From contig NC_133001.1 in assembly GCF_048564905.1 (NCBI RefSeq), positions 59,825,243 through 59,889,242 on the forward strand: a DNA stretch of 64,000 bases, read 5' to 3'. Below the pieces are notes generated by a model. The model ran no database searches and was not told the DNA's origin. It saw only the letters and a list, made by a program, of their open reading frames with translations. The translations under genes were made by a program, and so were the position numbers. Positions 11,936-22,515 of the stretch are shown here, piece by piece (positions within the stretch are counted from its first letter, which is position 1; each line of letters begins with the position of its first letter). The DNA comes from Vicugna pacos. Its lineage: Eukaryota > Chordata > Mammalia > Artiodactyla > Camelidae.

Positions 11936-11966
11936 TGAGACAGAGAGAGAGAGACAGAGAGGAGGG
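11936..11966 (+). repeat. (GA)n-rich simple repeat
   Basis: A GAGACAGAGAGAGAGAGACAGAG run, a short microsatellite with CA-type interruptions. Confidence 0.8.
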
Positions 11967-13929
11967 GAAGGGGGCAGAATGGGGATTCTTTCTCCTCCTG
12001 ATGGTCTCTGGATGGCTGCTGTGGCTTCCCCTCCTGTCTTAACTGCTGCTTCAGAGCACCTCAGGATCGATCCTGGCTGGTCTGAGAACCCTGGAAAGGA
12101 GTCGGTTGGAGCCAAGTTAGCTGCTGGGTCAGATGGAGGCTGACGTGCCGGGCAGATGGCCGTCTGGGAACGGACGGCCCCCAGCCCCCACGGCCCGGCC
12201 GGCGTCCCTGCGTGTCCCGCCTCCTCTCCGAGCCGGAGCCTCGGGCGGCCCTGAGCCTGTGCCTCCCCACACGTCGGCCCATTTTCTCTTCCCGGCTGCC
12301 CGGGAGGCGGGTGTTATCACCCTCACCTTCTACCTGAGGGAAGAGAGTGTGTGGACACCTGTCTCAGGGGTGGAGCCAGTGTGAGCGAGTCCCCTGACCT
12401 GGGAGTCTGGGTGGGGAGGGTTCCCGTGGAGAGGCCTCCTGGGCACAGAGAGCTGCCCCCGGGAGTGAGGTGTAAGTCGCCAGAGCTGCATCCTGAGGAG
12501 GCGGATGGGTAGAGGAGTGAGGTGTGGGGTGGGGGGCTGTGCCAGTGCGTCAGCTGGGAGCCACCCCCAATCTCCGCACCCAGAGGCGCAGCCCCAGGGG
12601 CCTGCTGCTTCCTCGGCCTCTTCCCAGGACAGAGGGGCGTGGTCATCCCAGCAGCTTTGTTACTTCCCCCAGACCCGCTGCGCTGCCGGACGCCTGGGAC
12701 GGACTGTGAGTGTGGTGGGCTCAGTGCGAGAGCAGAGGCCACCTGGGAGGATCACTCCTGGGTCTTGGGGATGAGATCCTGGCCGAGTGTCTCTCACCTG
12801 TTTGGGAAGGTGCTACCCGAGCGTTGCTCCCGTCAGCCTGGTGGGTCTCTGAAGGTTAGGGATGACATGGAATGGGGTGCGTGAGAGCCTTTGTTTTCTC
12901 GGTGGTGACGCGAGAGGTGTTCTTACCGCCCAGGCCCGTTGCGGGATGGGGGGCGGTGCTGAGACAAGACCCTGCCTCTGTGGCGCTCCTGGCCAGTTAG
13001 ACCTCCCAGCAGAGCCTGCCTCCCTGGACAGGCCGGAGGTCCCCTGGGGCAGCAGGGAGGCCGGTGGAAGGACCTGCACTTCTGCACCCACCCAGGGGGA
13101 GGTGCTGTTGTTAACTCTGGTGCCCAGAAGCCCCAGAGTCACAGCGCCCGAGAAGGAAAGCCAGGATGCAGCCCGACTCGGACAGGCCCAGCGCTCCCAC
13201 CCCAGGCCCAGGCCTGCTGCCCCCAGAGGGGGACCCGACTGGGCTTGTGGGGAGGAGGGTTCCAGGCAGAGGGAGAGTGGGGAACCTGACCGGTCGCATT
13301 TCCTTGTTTTTATTTCCCCAGTAAATGCAGCACTGGATTGGGGGGAGGGGCAGCTCCGAGCTTACAGTGGCTTTTAGTTAATTCCATTAATTGTAAGATA
13401 TTTTATGTTCCTCTAAAAAGATGGCGTCAAAAACTTGAGATGCTTCTGATGTGAATCTCTGACAAGGAGAAAGTGCATCTTGGACTTGACGAGGAACCTT
13501 TGTGCTTTTGGGGCAAACAGTTCCCTTTGGGGCTCCGTCCGCTGCGCAATGTCGGCACCTGTCAGTGGGACAGACGTTCCCCTGCTCCGCGGCCCACATC
13601 ATGTGAGACGCGGTCTCCCGGGCGCCGAGACATCGGGGGTGCCTGTGACCCCTCCAAGAGCACCGTGTGCTGGAAGAGGCCTGTGGCCGCTGTCCGGCAG
13701 GCGGACGGTGAAGGCTCCCTGAGGTCGCGAGGTCCTCCAGTGGTGCCCTGGGCCGGCGGGCACTTGCTGCCTGGGGCAGGGCTCCCACGAGTCCCCCAGC
13801 CTGGCATCTGGGCTCTCCCGTGCGCCCAGGGAGGAGGGATCGGAGAACTCAAGAAGCGTCTAAGTCTAAGTGCGGCTGCAGGATCCGCAGTTTTGCAGCT
13901 GCTCTCTGGGCTGGGCCGTCCTTGCACTT
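11967..13929. other. Unique GC-rich sequence, no gene seen
   Basis: No recognised coding exon. Around 12,300-12,345 there is a GAGGCGGGTGTTATCACCCTC stretch that may be a worn MIR core in antisense. From 13,370 to 13,460 composition turns AT-rich (TTAATTCCATTAATTGTAAG), with no repeat identity I can give. Confidence 0.4.
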
Positions 13930-14005
13930 GGGCATTTAATAATGCAGGCGAGAGCCTCTCGTCCTATTAATTATTAATCGCCCTTTTTGCATATCTGAGG
14001 GCAGC
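13930..14005. promoter_or_regulatory. AT-rich homeobox/POU-type site cluster
   Basis: A compact AT-rich patch in GC-rich flanks. ATTAATTATTAAT at 13,966-13,978 is a palindrome agreeing with the HNF1 consensus (GTTAATNATTAAC) except at its two outer bases. About 10 bp further on, TTTTTGCATAT contains the octamer core (ATGCAAA in reverse). GCATTTAATAATGCA at 13,932-13,946 is itself near-palindromic. The grouping suggests an enhancer-like element; function is inferred. Confidence 0.35.
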
Positions 14006-14545
14006 ACCGAGAGGAGCTCTAAGGCGGAGAAGACCTGGACTGGGGGGAGCAGCAGAGGAAGCTGTCTGCCGCCAATGCCCCTCCCCGGCCCCTGCCGTGG
14101 GAGGCCTCTGGGCTCATCCTGGTCACGTCCTCAGAGCAGCTGGAGTGGGGGTGGGCTCCTCCAGCCTGCAAGCGTGTTTGTGCACCATGTGTGGCGAGGC
14201 CCACATCTCCAAGGGCACCGGGTTCTCTAGCAGGAAAAGCAGGGGGGCTGGTTTCTGAAAGGAGCTCCTTCGTGACTGAGCCTGCCTGCCCCTCGCTTAC
14301 CCGGGGTGACGGGCAGCCCACTGGGGCCTGAGGCGCAGTCTGCCCGCCAGCCGTGGGGGGCGCTCTCCCTGCGGATCTCGGTGCCTGGAGGCGTCTGCAG
14401 TCTGCACACTCTTCTTTCTGAGCAGCCTTTGCCCTTAGCCACCATTTCCCGGTCCCACAGGCCCAGCGGGCTGGCGGGGGACGTGCCAGGCCCGCTCCTG
14501 CAGCCCGTGAGCGCATTACAGCCGGGCGTGCCAGGGCAGGTGCAG
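14006..14545. other. Unique GC-rich sequence, no gene seen
   Basis: A 165-codon minus-strand frame and a 114-codon plus-strand frame overlap here; neither has a recognisable domain. No repeat or RNA gene seen. Confidence 0.4.
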
Positions 14546-14593
14546 CCTGGGAATCAGCATTCTCTCCCCGACCTGGGAATCAGCATTCTCTCC
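14546..14593 (+). repeat. Tandem duplication, 26-bp period
   Basis: The 22-bp block CCTGGGAATCAGCATTCTCT plus two further C-type bases occurs at 14,546-14,567 and again, identical, at 14,572-14,593, separated by 4 bp. The perfect identity implies a recent local duplication. Confidence 0.9.
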
Positions 14594-17349
14594 TGCCATC
14601 ACGTGCCTGGCTCTCACCTCACTCACACGGCCCTCGGCCTCGAGAAGTAGATATTAAAAATAATAATCGAAGGAAAAAAGGACTCTGAAATGTTCTGCAT
14701 CAGTTGCACGTGGTTTTAATTGTGTCCTTTCAAAACCTGGGGTGGGGTGGGGGGGCCCTTGGTTCTCCTGAAACTTTCTCCACAAAGGGCTGGTGGCAGG
14801 AGGACCAGCGGGGACGAGGGCAGCGCTCCCCTGACTCTCCCAACGAGACCAGCTCCCTGGCCTGCTGAGAAAGGAGAGACCCACCAGCACGGCTGGGCCC
14901 GAGAAGAAAAGGGCGGCCTGGACCAGGCTCCCACGCCTGGCCCTTGGCAATGTGCCGGCTGCCAGGCCTGAGCGCGGCAGGGAAGGAGGGGTTCCTGCAG
15001 CCAGATCATAACAGATCAGGTGCCAGAATGTCAGGGTCCTGCTCCTGCAAGGGCGCTGTGTGCACGGCACACTCCCGGGGCATTCGAGGGCCTGAGTGTT
15101 TCCCCCACAAAACGGCAGAAGACTTGGTCACTGTCCCGGAGGAATCTGGGATGCTCGCAGCTGGCGAGACAGGGTCCACTCTGGAGCAGAGCAGGACCCC
15201 GACAGGGCAGAAGCATCTGTCTGAGATGCCACCACAGTCCACACCGTAAACATGGCAGCGCAGAACCTGCAGACGTGGTTCCCAGACCACGTCCGCCCCT
15301 TGATGGGCGCGTGTGCACGCCATCAGCTCACGACCTCCTCCTGCCTCCTGGACGTGCCAGGTCCAGGCAACATTCCTGCTCAGGGTGGTCCCCCACCCCC
15401 GTGTCCTGTTCACCATTCAGACCTGGCCTGGCCGAGTTTCCCTCCTGAAACTTCCTGGCACCCTAGAGCGAGCTGCGTGTGCCCCCGATCCAATCCCGCT
15501 CGACAAGATCTCTGCTAGAACATCTTCCGTTGGAGTTTACCTACCTTATCCGTCTCCTCACAAGAGTGCAAGCCCTTGCTTGAGTGTATGGTTCCCGTGT
15601 GCAAACTGGGCGGGCTTCGCCCCTTCTTCAGAGGGACCAGCCCCCCGCACTGCGAGCAGGACTTGGCGACCAGAGCCGGCCCGCCCATCAAGCTCCCCGA
15701 CCGCTGGGCGGGCGCCCACCAGGGGCACCAGCTGCAAACTCTGCGTGCTTCCCTGCAGCCAGAGGGTCGGCCGGCACCTCCCGGTGCCCGGCATGGGGCG
15801 CATGGAAGAGCTGTTTGGAATGAGCGGATTTAAGGGGACTGGCCCCTCGAGGGCTTGGTGGAAACAGTTAGAGATCTCTGAGCTGCCCTGGGTCTCCTCC
15901 CCACTGTCCCTGGCACTGTGGCCACCCCGGGAGGTGACACGGGGACAACACAGCCACACAGACTTCCACACAAAGCCAAGGGGGCCGTGGGCACATGGGC
16001 TGGTGCACACGTGGGAGATGCCGCGTTAAACTCTTTCTCCGTTTCCCGTGCGTGTGTGTCTTCCTACCGCCTGGAGGGCGCTGTGGTCTGGGTCAAGCCC
16101 CGGAACGCACCCGGGGGTCCTGGGGATCCGGCCGCCGCTGGGCCGCCACCGTCTGCACCTCTGTCGCGGCACCAGGGACCGGCATTGAGCTCGTCGCTTC
16201 CCTGAGAGAAAAAAATGCATTTAAAAATTTATGCAGAACTTCATACCTGTGCAGGTGGGCTTCAATAACCATGGGAGACCTGGAGTCTAAGGAAGAAAAT
16301 TCCCAATTAATTCTGAGTTGGAAGGAGACAGAGAGACTTAGAAACCAGACATCACGCTGGGGAAACTGTCACTCACAGATCACTTCACAATCTGGTGCTG
16401 AAGTGGGGCTTGGACCACCAGCCCCGGCCGTCACAGCTGCCCTGCCCTGTGTCCCAGACGCACAAACGACACAGCCACACGCAGCCCTGGGGCCGGACCC
16501 GGAGACACGGGCTGCAGTCAGGGGCTCAGGAGACTGCGGGAGGCGCCTGCAGGGGGGCCGGTGCTGCCGCAGGGCTGTGCTGGGGGCGCCGGAGCAGGTG
16601 TGACACCAGCCTGTTTTCATGGGACACGCCCTCGGGGGGAGGAACAAACTCTGCGGTGAGGCAGCAGCCCTGTGAGGTGGTGATTCAAGGCAGCTGTCGC
16701 TGGGGTGGTGCAGCCTTGGGCTGGAAGACTCACACCTCATTCCAACTTCGTCCCGCCTGCGGCTGGGCATTCCAGGCAAGAACATGTCTCTACCTGCGGC
16801 GCAGATGGCTGGGATGATGGATGGTTCTGAGAACCAATGAGTTTGCACCAAGTTTCACGAAAGCTGGAAAACTGACTGACCTTGTCCAAGAGGACTTTCT
16901 GCTGCTGCAAACCCCTCGCTGTATTAGGCAGAACCACGGTGGGGAAGTAAACCGGGAGACAGCGCTTCCCCCGGACCTCCCGAAGTGGGCGAGATCAGCT
17001 TTGCTCTTCGCAGGGAGGGTAAAGCAGAGCGACTGCCTCTGCTGGGCTCCAGCACTGCTCAGCCCGCTGGGGCTGGTGCCAGGCAGCTGCATCCACGCAC
17101 ACGTGCGTGCGTGCAGGGTGGGATGCGTTCCCATCACTAAAAGCACGTGGCTGATGAGGACAGGTTCAGGTGGGAAACTGCACCTAGTGTCTTATTTTTG
17201 GCACCACGTAGCGTCCGGTTCCCTGGAATGTATGGGCGTTTGGAAGGCATCTGGGGAGGAGGTGGGAGGACTCCAGAGGGTGGCTGCGGCGCAGGGATCT
17301 CCTGGACCAGACGGACGGGCCAGGCTGGGGAGGCTCACATGGTGGCCTG
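14594..17349. other. Unique sequence, no gene seen
   Basis: Mostly GC-rich with short AT-rich breaks at 14,648-14,720 and 16,196-16,360. The 16.2-kb patch (AAAAATGCATTTAAAAATTT and CCCAATTAATTCTGAG) looks like unique sequence and may hold homeodomain-type sites; a MIR-like trace may follow at 16,330-16,440. Open frames (15,313-16,029, 238 codons) show no domain. No RNA gene seen. Confidence 0.4.
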
Positions 17350-17363
17350 GTTGCCATGGCAAC
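17350..17363. promoter_or_regulatory. Perfect RFX X-box palindrome
   Basis: GTTGCCATGGCAAC is a full 14-bp inverted repeat and matches the RFX-family X-box consensus (two GTTGCC half-sites around an AT pair). RFX1-4 dimers bind such symmetrical X-boxes with high affinity, for example at ciliary, neural and methylation-sensitive (MDBP-type) sites. A perfect 14-mer is unlikely by chance in 64 kb. No TSS or exon is visible next to it, so the target gene is unknown. Confidence 0.65.
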
Positions 17364-17867
17364 ACCTTGCCTGAGCAGCCCAGACCTCAGCGGGAATTTC
17401 CCAGGATGCCTCGCCTGTGTTTCCTGCTCCTGTTGGTCTCTTCCAGGTTCTCCTTTCCTCCCTGTTTCTTCCTTGTTTCGGTTACATAATCTCTCCTTCT
17501 GGGACAGAAGTGTGGGAGGCAAGTGAAGGATTCCTGCTTCAAAACCGGGAGGCCGAGCTGAAGGAAGTGTCAAGGACAGCTGCCTTGGCAGCGAAGTCTC
17601 CTGAGAGCCCGTGTCCTGGCAGAACAGTTGCTCAGTGAATATGTGCTGAACAGAGTCGGAGGCGAGTCTGGGCGTGAGGCTCCTTCCTGTGTGTTCAGCC
17701 CAGACTGGCTGCTTTCTCGGTCCCTTCCCCCACCAGCGTCCCAGGTCCAGGGGATACAGTCAGAGAAACCCAAGCCCCTCACAGCCGGGCTGTGCATAGG
17801 GCAGGGGGTCGCTGTTTTGGTCAGAACAGAAACGCCGGTCTAGCAGATGGATGTAACTTTCCCCAGG

Positions 17868-17925
17868 GGAGGGGCCTGCGTTTGGGGAGGAGGGCCCTGT
17901 GGCGTTTGGGGAGGGGGGGCTGAAA
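17868..17925 (+). repeat. Imperfect duplicate, GCGTTTGGGGAGG units
   Basis: GCGTTTGGGGAGG occurs twice about 26-27 bp apart, the second running into a GGGGGGG run. This is a small G-rich tandem repeat. Confidence 0.65.
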
Positions 17926-18287
17926 CAAGTGAGTGCTCATCCCCAGAGCCCGAGTCATCAGCCAGCTGGGCTTCAAGTTCTGACCGTTTGTTCAGAGCGG
18001 GCTCTGAGCACTGGGGCTGGCTCACGTCCGGTGCTCTGAGGGTCTCCGTCTACCGGGCTCTCTGCGGTTTCTGTCCCCTGAGGAAGGGGGCTGATGTCAG
18101 AGCCTGTGGGGCACTGGGCCGTTCCCCCTTCTGTCGAGGAGACGTTTGCTCAGACATATCAGAAGGACTTTTGATGGACAACATATCCGGTGGGGCTCAG
18201 GCGACTGCCACCCTAGCTCCTCCATCCTCCCGTCTGAGATCAGAGATGGAAAGGGACTCAAAACCCACTGAGAACCACATCCTCGCT

Positions 18288-18301
18288 GTTGTCATGGCAA
18301 C
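18288..18301. promoter_or_regulatory. Second RFX X-box
   Basis: GTTGTCATGGCAAC differs from the perfect palindrome by one base, a substitution tolerated in the RFX consensus (GTTGYCATGGCAAC). It lies 925 bp beyond the perfect X-box and touches the 3' end of an L2 fragment. The pair within 1 kb makes an RFX-bound element more likely than either site alone. Confidence 0.55.
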
Positions 18302-18365
18302 TCATCCCACAAACATATACTGAGCATCGAGTCCATGACAGGCACTGAGGCAGCCATGCGGGGGG
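18298..18365 (-). mobile_element. LINE-2 3' end, antisense
   Basis: AACTCATCCCACAAACATATACTGAGC followed by a GTCCATGACAGGCACTGAGGC block matches the reverse complement of the L2 3' end ('cattcaacaaatatttattgagcacctactatgtgccaggcact'). This motif is highly recognisable. Worn L2 sequence may extend further right, with a trace at 19,155-19,200. Confidence 0.55.
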
Positions 18366-20199
18366 CTCGCACGGCAGCTGGGTGTGAAGGCAGTGTGAGC
18401 ACACAGGGTGCCCCCCAGAGACGCCGGCACTGCAGCCACGACGGGACAGAGTCAGACGTGGCCACGTGGAGGGCAGGGCGCTGTCTCTTGGATGGAGGAT
18501 GAGACTCTCAGGCACCCCTGGCTGTGCACACCTGGTCCCCATGGAGCAGGTCCCCCCTGTTGGACACAGAGAAGGCTCCTTACAGCAGAGCTGCTCTGGG
18601 AGAGCACTGTGTGTTCAAGGATGGTGGAAAGAGCTGGAACTGGCCATGAGAGTGGTGACTCCTCTGACTAAAGGGGGTGAGTGTGTGGAGGTGCAGGTGT
18701 GTGGAGGTACAGGTATGTAAAGATGTGGTGCCCACAGTCACCCTGCACAGACCGCACAGGTGGAGGAGGAGGATGGACAGATCTACAGTCCGCACAACCT
18801 GGTTTTAGTCCAGAACACCCTTCACTGGAGGTGATGGAGCTGGTGGCCCTGGGTGTGACAGGCAGAGCTGCTGTGTGACGAAGAGGCCTGGGCGTCTCTG
18901 TGCTCAGGACTCCGCAGGGTCACGGGAAGGGCGCTCTGGTCTTCGTGGAGCACAGGGAGCTGGGGCAGCAGTGCCAGCACCACTGCGCCCCTTCCGTCCC
19001 AGCGCTGCGTCGACTTCTGTCACCGCACAGGGACACACACGGAGGAAGCCCCGCCACGTCCTCAGAGAGGGCGTTTATCAGCATTACAAATGTGTTAGGA
19101 GCTCCGGCTCTCCCGAACCTCCAGCCCACGGGACCAGCTTCCAGGAGGAGCAGTGGAAATAAACAATAAGTACTCGCTGACGACTTGGCTGACGGTGGGA
19201 CGGAGTCACATGAGCCAGCAGGTCGTGCGTGGAAGGGTGAGTGTTCACTACGCCCATGCAGGGGGTGCGGCTGGGGATGAGGGGCGCCCTGGCAGAGGGA
19301 GGTGGTTGGAATAACCAGCAGACGGGTGGTGACACCTGCCCGGCCTCCCCGGAGGGGCCTACGGCTCCCAGGACAGGGGTCTAGACGAGGCAGAGACGCA
19401 CTGTGCTCCGGGAATCGCCGCCTGGCGGGGAACTGACCGTGATCTCACGCCTGCATCTCTGGGTTAAGGGCCAGGCTCCCGGGAACAGGGCGGGGGTGGG
19501 GTGACGCTGAGGGAGCCTCAGAGCTCCTCCCTCCGCCGCTGTGACCAGGACGCCTGCTTCTGTGGACCACAGACCCCAGTCAGCACTTTATAAAGGACCT
19601 CCACCTGGTCTCTTTGAACCATCATTGCCTCCTTTGTTCTCTCAGCCGGGAGGCCCTGGGGTTCAACCTGGGTGTCGGCAGCAGGAGGCACTGTCATGGC
19701 CAACCCAGCGACCTGGCCTGAGGCAGGCCTGTCGGAAAGGCTGGGACCCTTGGCCCTGGATCAGCGCAGACACAGCGGGGGAACGACCAGGTGTCCGTCT
19801 GTGTGGAGAGGCTGCGAGGGAGACCGGGGCGCCCACCAAGTCTCCAAAACGGAGGGTGAAAGGAATTGTCCGTAACAGACTGGCAGCCGGGCCAGCCCTC
19901 CGTATGGGGGCTGGGGTCTGGGGGGAGCAGTGTGTCTGCACATCAGGGACGCCGAGGGGGGGCTTCTCCAGGGAGGAGTCGTGACCGGGCCCCGGGGAGC
20001 CCAGATGTCTGCACAATCGTTACGGAATCTGGGTGTGTCTCCATCAGTGGACCGAGGAGAGCAGGTGGCCCTCCCCAGTGAGGGGGCCTCACCCGGCCCA
20101 CCGAGGCCTGAACAGAACAGGAAGGAATACGGAGGAAGGCTGCTCTGCCTGACGGTCTGGGAACGGGGCCCAGCCTCCGGGGGACCGGGACTGGGCTGA
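18366..20199. other. Unique sequence, no gene seen
   Basis: GC-rich with a short GT/GA-rich stretch (18,668-18,720, GGTGCAGGTGTGTGGAGGTA-type units). ATAAACAATAAGTACTCG at about 19,158 may be L2-derived. Frames on both strands lack domains. No RNA gene seen. Confidence 0.4.
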
Positions 20200-20375
20200 C
20201 CTCCTGCGGGCTCTCCCGCATACCGGCCGCAGCCTCCGGGACCACATGGTTCGGCTCCTTACAGTCAAGCCCCAGCCCGGCCTCTCTCCCCCCTCCACCT
20301 ACCTCTCTCTTTCTCTCTCTCTTTTTAATTGAAGCCTAGTTTTTGCTGTTTCTCTGGAGAACCCTGACACTAGCG
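20200..20375 (+). mobile_element. Ancient interspersed repeat, terminal part
   Basis: A pyrimidine-rich CTCTCTCTTTCTCTCTCTCT stretch followed by TTTCTCTGGAGAACCCTGAC matches the end of a widespread ancient mammalian repeat ('...gtttctctggagaaccctgactaataca'). I cannot name the subfamily with certainty. It runs directly into the next element. Confidence 0.5.
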
Positions 20376-20660
20376 TTGTGTAACAAATCACCGTGAAGTA
20401 AGTGCTTCAAACGATAAGCGTCTACGGTCTCCGTGTCCATCGACCAGCAGTGTGGGCCACAAACCGTCGCCGGGTCTCCTGCTCAGGGTCTTGCAGAGCT
20501 GCAACCAGGGTGTGGCTGCATTTCCACCTGATGCCTGACGGTGGAAGTGTCCACTTCCATGCTCCCCTGGGGTGATGGCAGAATTCCTCCCTTGCGGTGG
20601 CAAGACCGATGGCCTGTCCTTTTGCTGGCTGTCAGCTGGAGGCCACCCTTTGCTCTCAAA
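20376..20660 (-). mobile_element. MLT-type LTR fossil fragment
   Basis: GTTGTGTAACAAATCACC, a CTCAGGGTCTTGCAGAGCTG block, a CAACCAGGGTGTGGCTGCA block and a TTGCTGGCTGTCAGCTGGAGGCC-type block occur in the order seen in mammalian MLT-type (MaLR/ERVL-related) LTRs read in antisense. No internal retroviral sequence is present, so it is a worn solo-LTR remnant predating or contemporary with early placental mammals. The exact subfamily is uncertain. Confidence 0.5.
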
Positions 20661-20690
20661 GGCCATTCAAGGCTCCTTTAAGTCATCTAC

Positions 20691-20790
20691 AGCTCCCCGC
20701 AGTCACCTGCTCCTCCCAGCGGTCACCTGCACCTCCCAGCGGTCACCTGCTCCTCCCAGCGGTCACCTGCTCCTCCCAGCGGTCACCTGC
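20691..20790 (+). repeat. Minisatellite, 20-bp unit, five copies
   Basis: Five near-identical units of TCCTCCCAGCGGTCACCTGC stand in register. Copies 2-5 differ from one another by only one or two bases, so the array expanded recently. The unit is not a multiple of three, so frames reading through it change register. It follows the MLT-type fragment directly. Confidence 0.9.
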
Positions 20791-22384
20791 AGCTCTATGC
20801 CGTGTGAGTTTCCCCACACATCATCAAGTCGGTCAGGACAGCCTCCAGAGCACCTGCCGGCAAGAAGGAGGCTGACACCATGATGTGCTGTCATCACAGG
20901 AGCAGCCTCCCCTGACCTGTGGTGCTTCCACGGGGCAGAGTGAGGGGGTCTCCCAGGGCGTAAGCCCAGAGGGGCCGGGGCCAAGGGGCCCAATTTTGAG
21001 TCTGTCCACCAACCACACAGACTGTCTGTCCCCAGAAGGTGCAGTTCTGGGGCTCACCCTGGGTCACCCAAACCTCACGTTGACGCTTTGAGTTGCATTA
21101 ATATATTTTAAGACTTCCAGTTTCTCTTGAATTTTACACCTAAAAAATTATCTTTTAGTCTAAACGGTTCATCCTGGCTGGTCTGTTGCTTCCATTTACT
21201 GACGTTTATCCCACAGAACTTTTCATTCACTCAGTTAAGAAATTTCCCTTGAGATCCTCCCGTGGGCTCTGCCCTCTAAAAGCTCCTGACCAACCGGTCG
21301 TCTGTGCAGCGTGTGCTGGGCCTGGGGATCCGGGTCGTGTCTCAGAGGAGCCGGGACAGGAGGCTTCTCTGGCGTGTGTCCAGTGGGGGTCAAGCCGTGG
21401 GCTTCACAGTCAGGGGAGCGTGAGACGGTTGCATCTGCCTGTGGGTAGCTCAGAACCCAAACTAATGACCCCAGCAGGAATGCAGGGGAGAATGCACGGG
21501 CAGAGCGGGTTTGGAGGAGCTCCCCTGCTCCATCCTGGTCCTGGTGGGACCCCTTCCTGAGATGGGTCTCTGCACCCCCTCCTGCCTGCTCTGAGGTTGG
21601 ATGCGTCCCTGCGGGTCCCGCCTCGTTCCGCAGGGGCCGCCAGCACCCTGAGCACAGAGGTCTTCTCGGGCTCCCACGTCCCCCCCCCCTGCAGCCGCCT
21701 CTGCCCCCCGCAGCCCTGTTTCCTGCAGGGACCGGCCACTCGCTCTGCTGCTCCGCTCGCGTCCAGCCCCGGCCACGCCATGGCTTCGTCCTCTGGCCCC
21801 TCGCTCCGCTGTGCTGAGCCGCCGGTGCCCTTGATGGCGGTGGGACAGCAGGGGCGCCCAGCCTCGGTTCCCGGGCCCCGCAGTGCGTCTGACCGGCGAC
21901 CCTGAGACGCCCCTTCTCCGGCCGCGGCTTTCCGGCTGGGTGGGCTGGTTTTCCCGGCCACTTTGCTGCCACCTAACTCTCTGTCTGGACCGTCCTCTGT
22001 GTGTAACTCGTCTCCTCTGAGCAGATGATTCAGCCGTCCGTGGTCTTTGCTAATGTGAACATCAGATGTGAACACGTCCTTGCCCTTCTGACTGTTCCGG
22101 CAGGAGGAACCGCAGGGCTGGCAGTCTCTGTTCTCCTGCACTCGTCGGTCTGTCTCAGTTCATCTGCCCTGTGCTCCCAGCCCTGCCCCCCCGGAAGACC
22201 CCCTGCATTTCCGTGACCCTTTGTCAGACTCCCCATGGAGGGCACCCCGACCCCGACCTTGGCTGCAGTGGCCTCCACCCTCGTGAGCTCCCCAGCAGCT
22301 GCCCCAGGCTGGGCCCGTCAGCCGTGTTCCCAGGTGACCCCCCGGGGCTGACCCCGCAGGCTGGCTGACCAACGCTGGGCGGTC
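20791..22384. other. Unique sequence, no gene seen
   Basis: GC-rich with an AT-rich break at 21,080-21,180. Two long minus-strand frames (21,235-21,972 and 21,410-22,141) overlap each other in different registers, which argues against coding. No RNA gene or clear repeat. Confidence 0.45.
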
Positions 22385-22515
22385 CAACCCTTGTTCTCCT
22401 CATGTGGAAAATGGGAGCACGACACCCTTCTTCCGGACGCACGAGCAGGTCAGAGGTGACCCGCATACAACTGTTGGCACAATGTCTGGTTACAAAAATT
22501 CAGTAAACGGGGCAA
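22385..22515 (+). mobile_element. MIR SINE fragment, sense
   Basis: TTCTCCTCATGTGGAAAATGGGAGC, then ACAACTGTTGGCACAATGTC and a TTCAGTAAACGG end follow the 3' half of MIR ('cctcatctgtaaaatgggaataat...gtgcctggcacatagtaagtgctcaataaatg') in order. The 5' tRNA-derived half is weak or missing. Confidence 0.65.

Noticed and set aside
15717-15735. Second CTCF-like motif (CCACCAGGGGCACC)
   Set aside because: Lacks the full GGGGGCGC core; chance is likely in GC-rich sequence.
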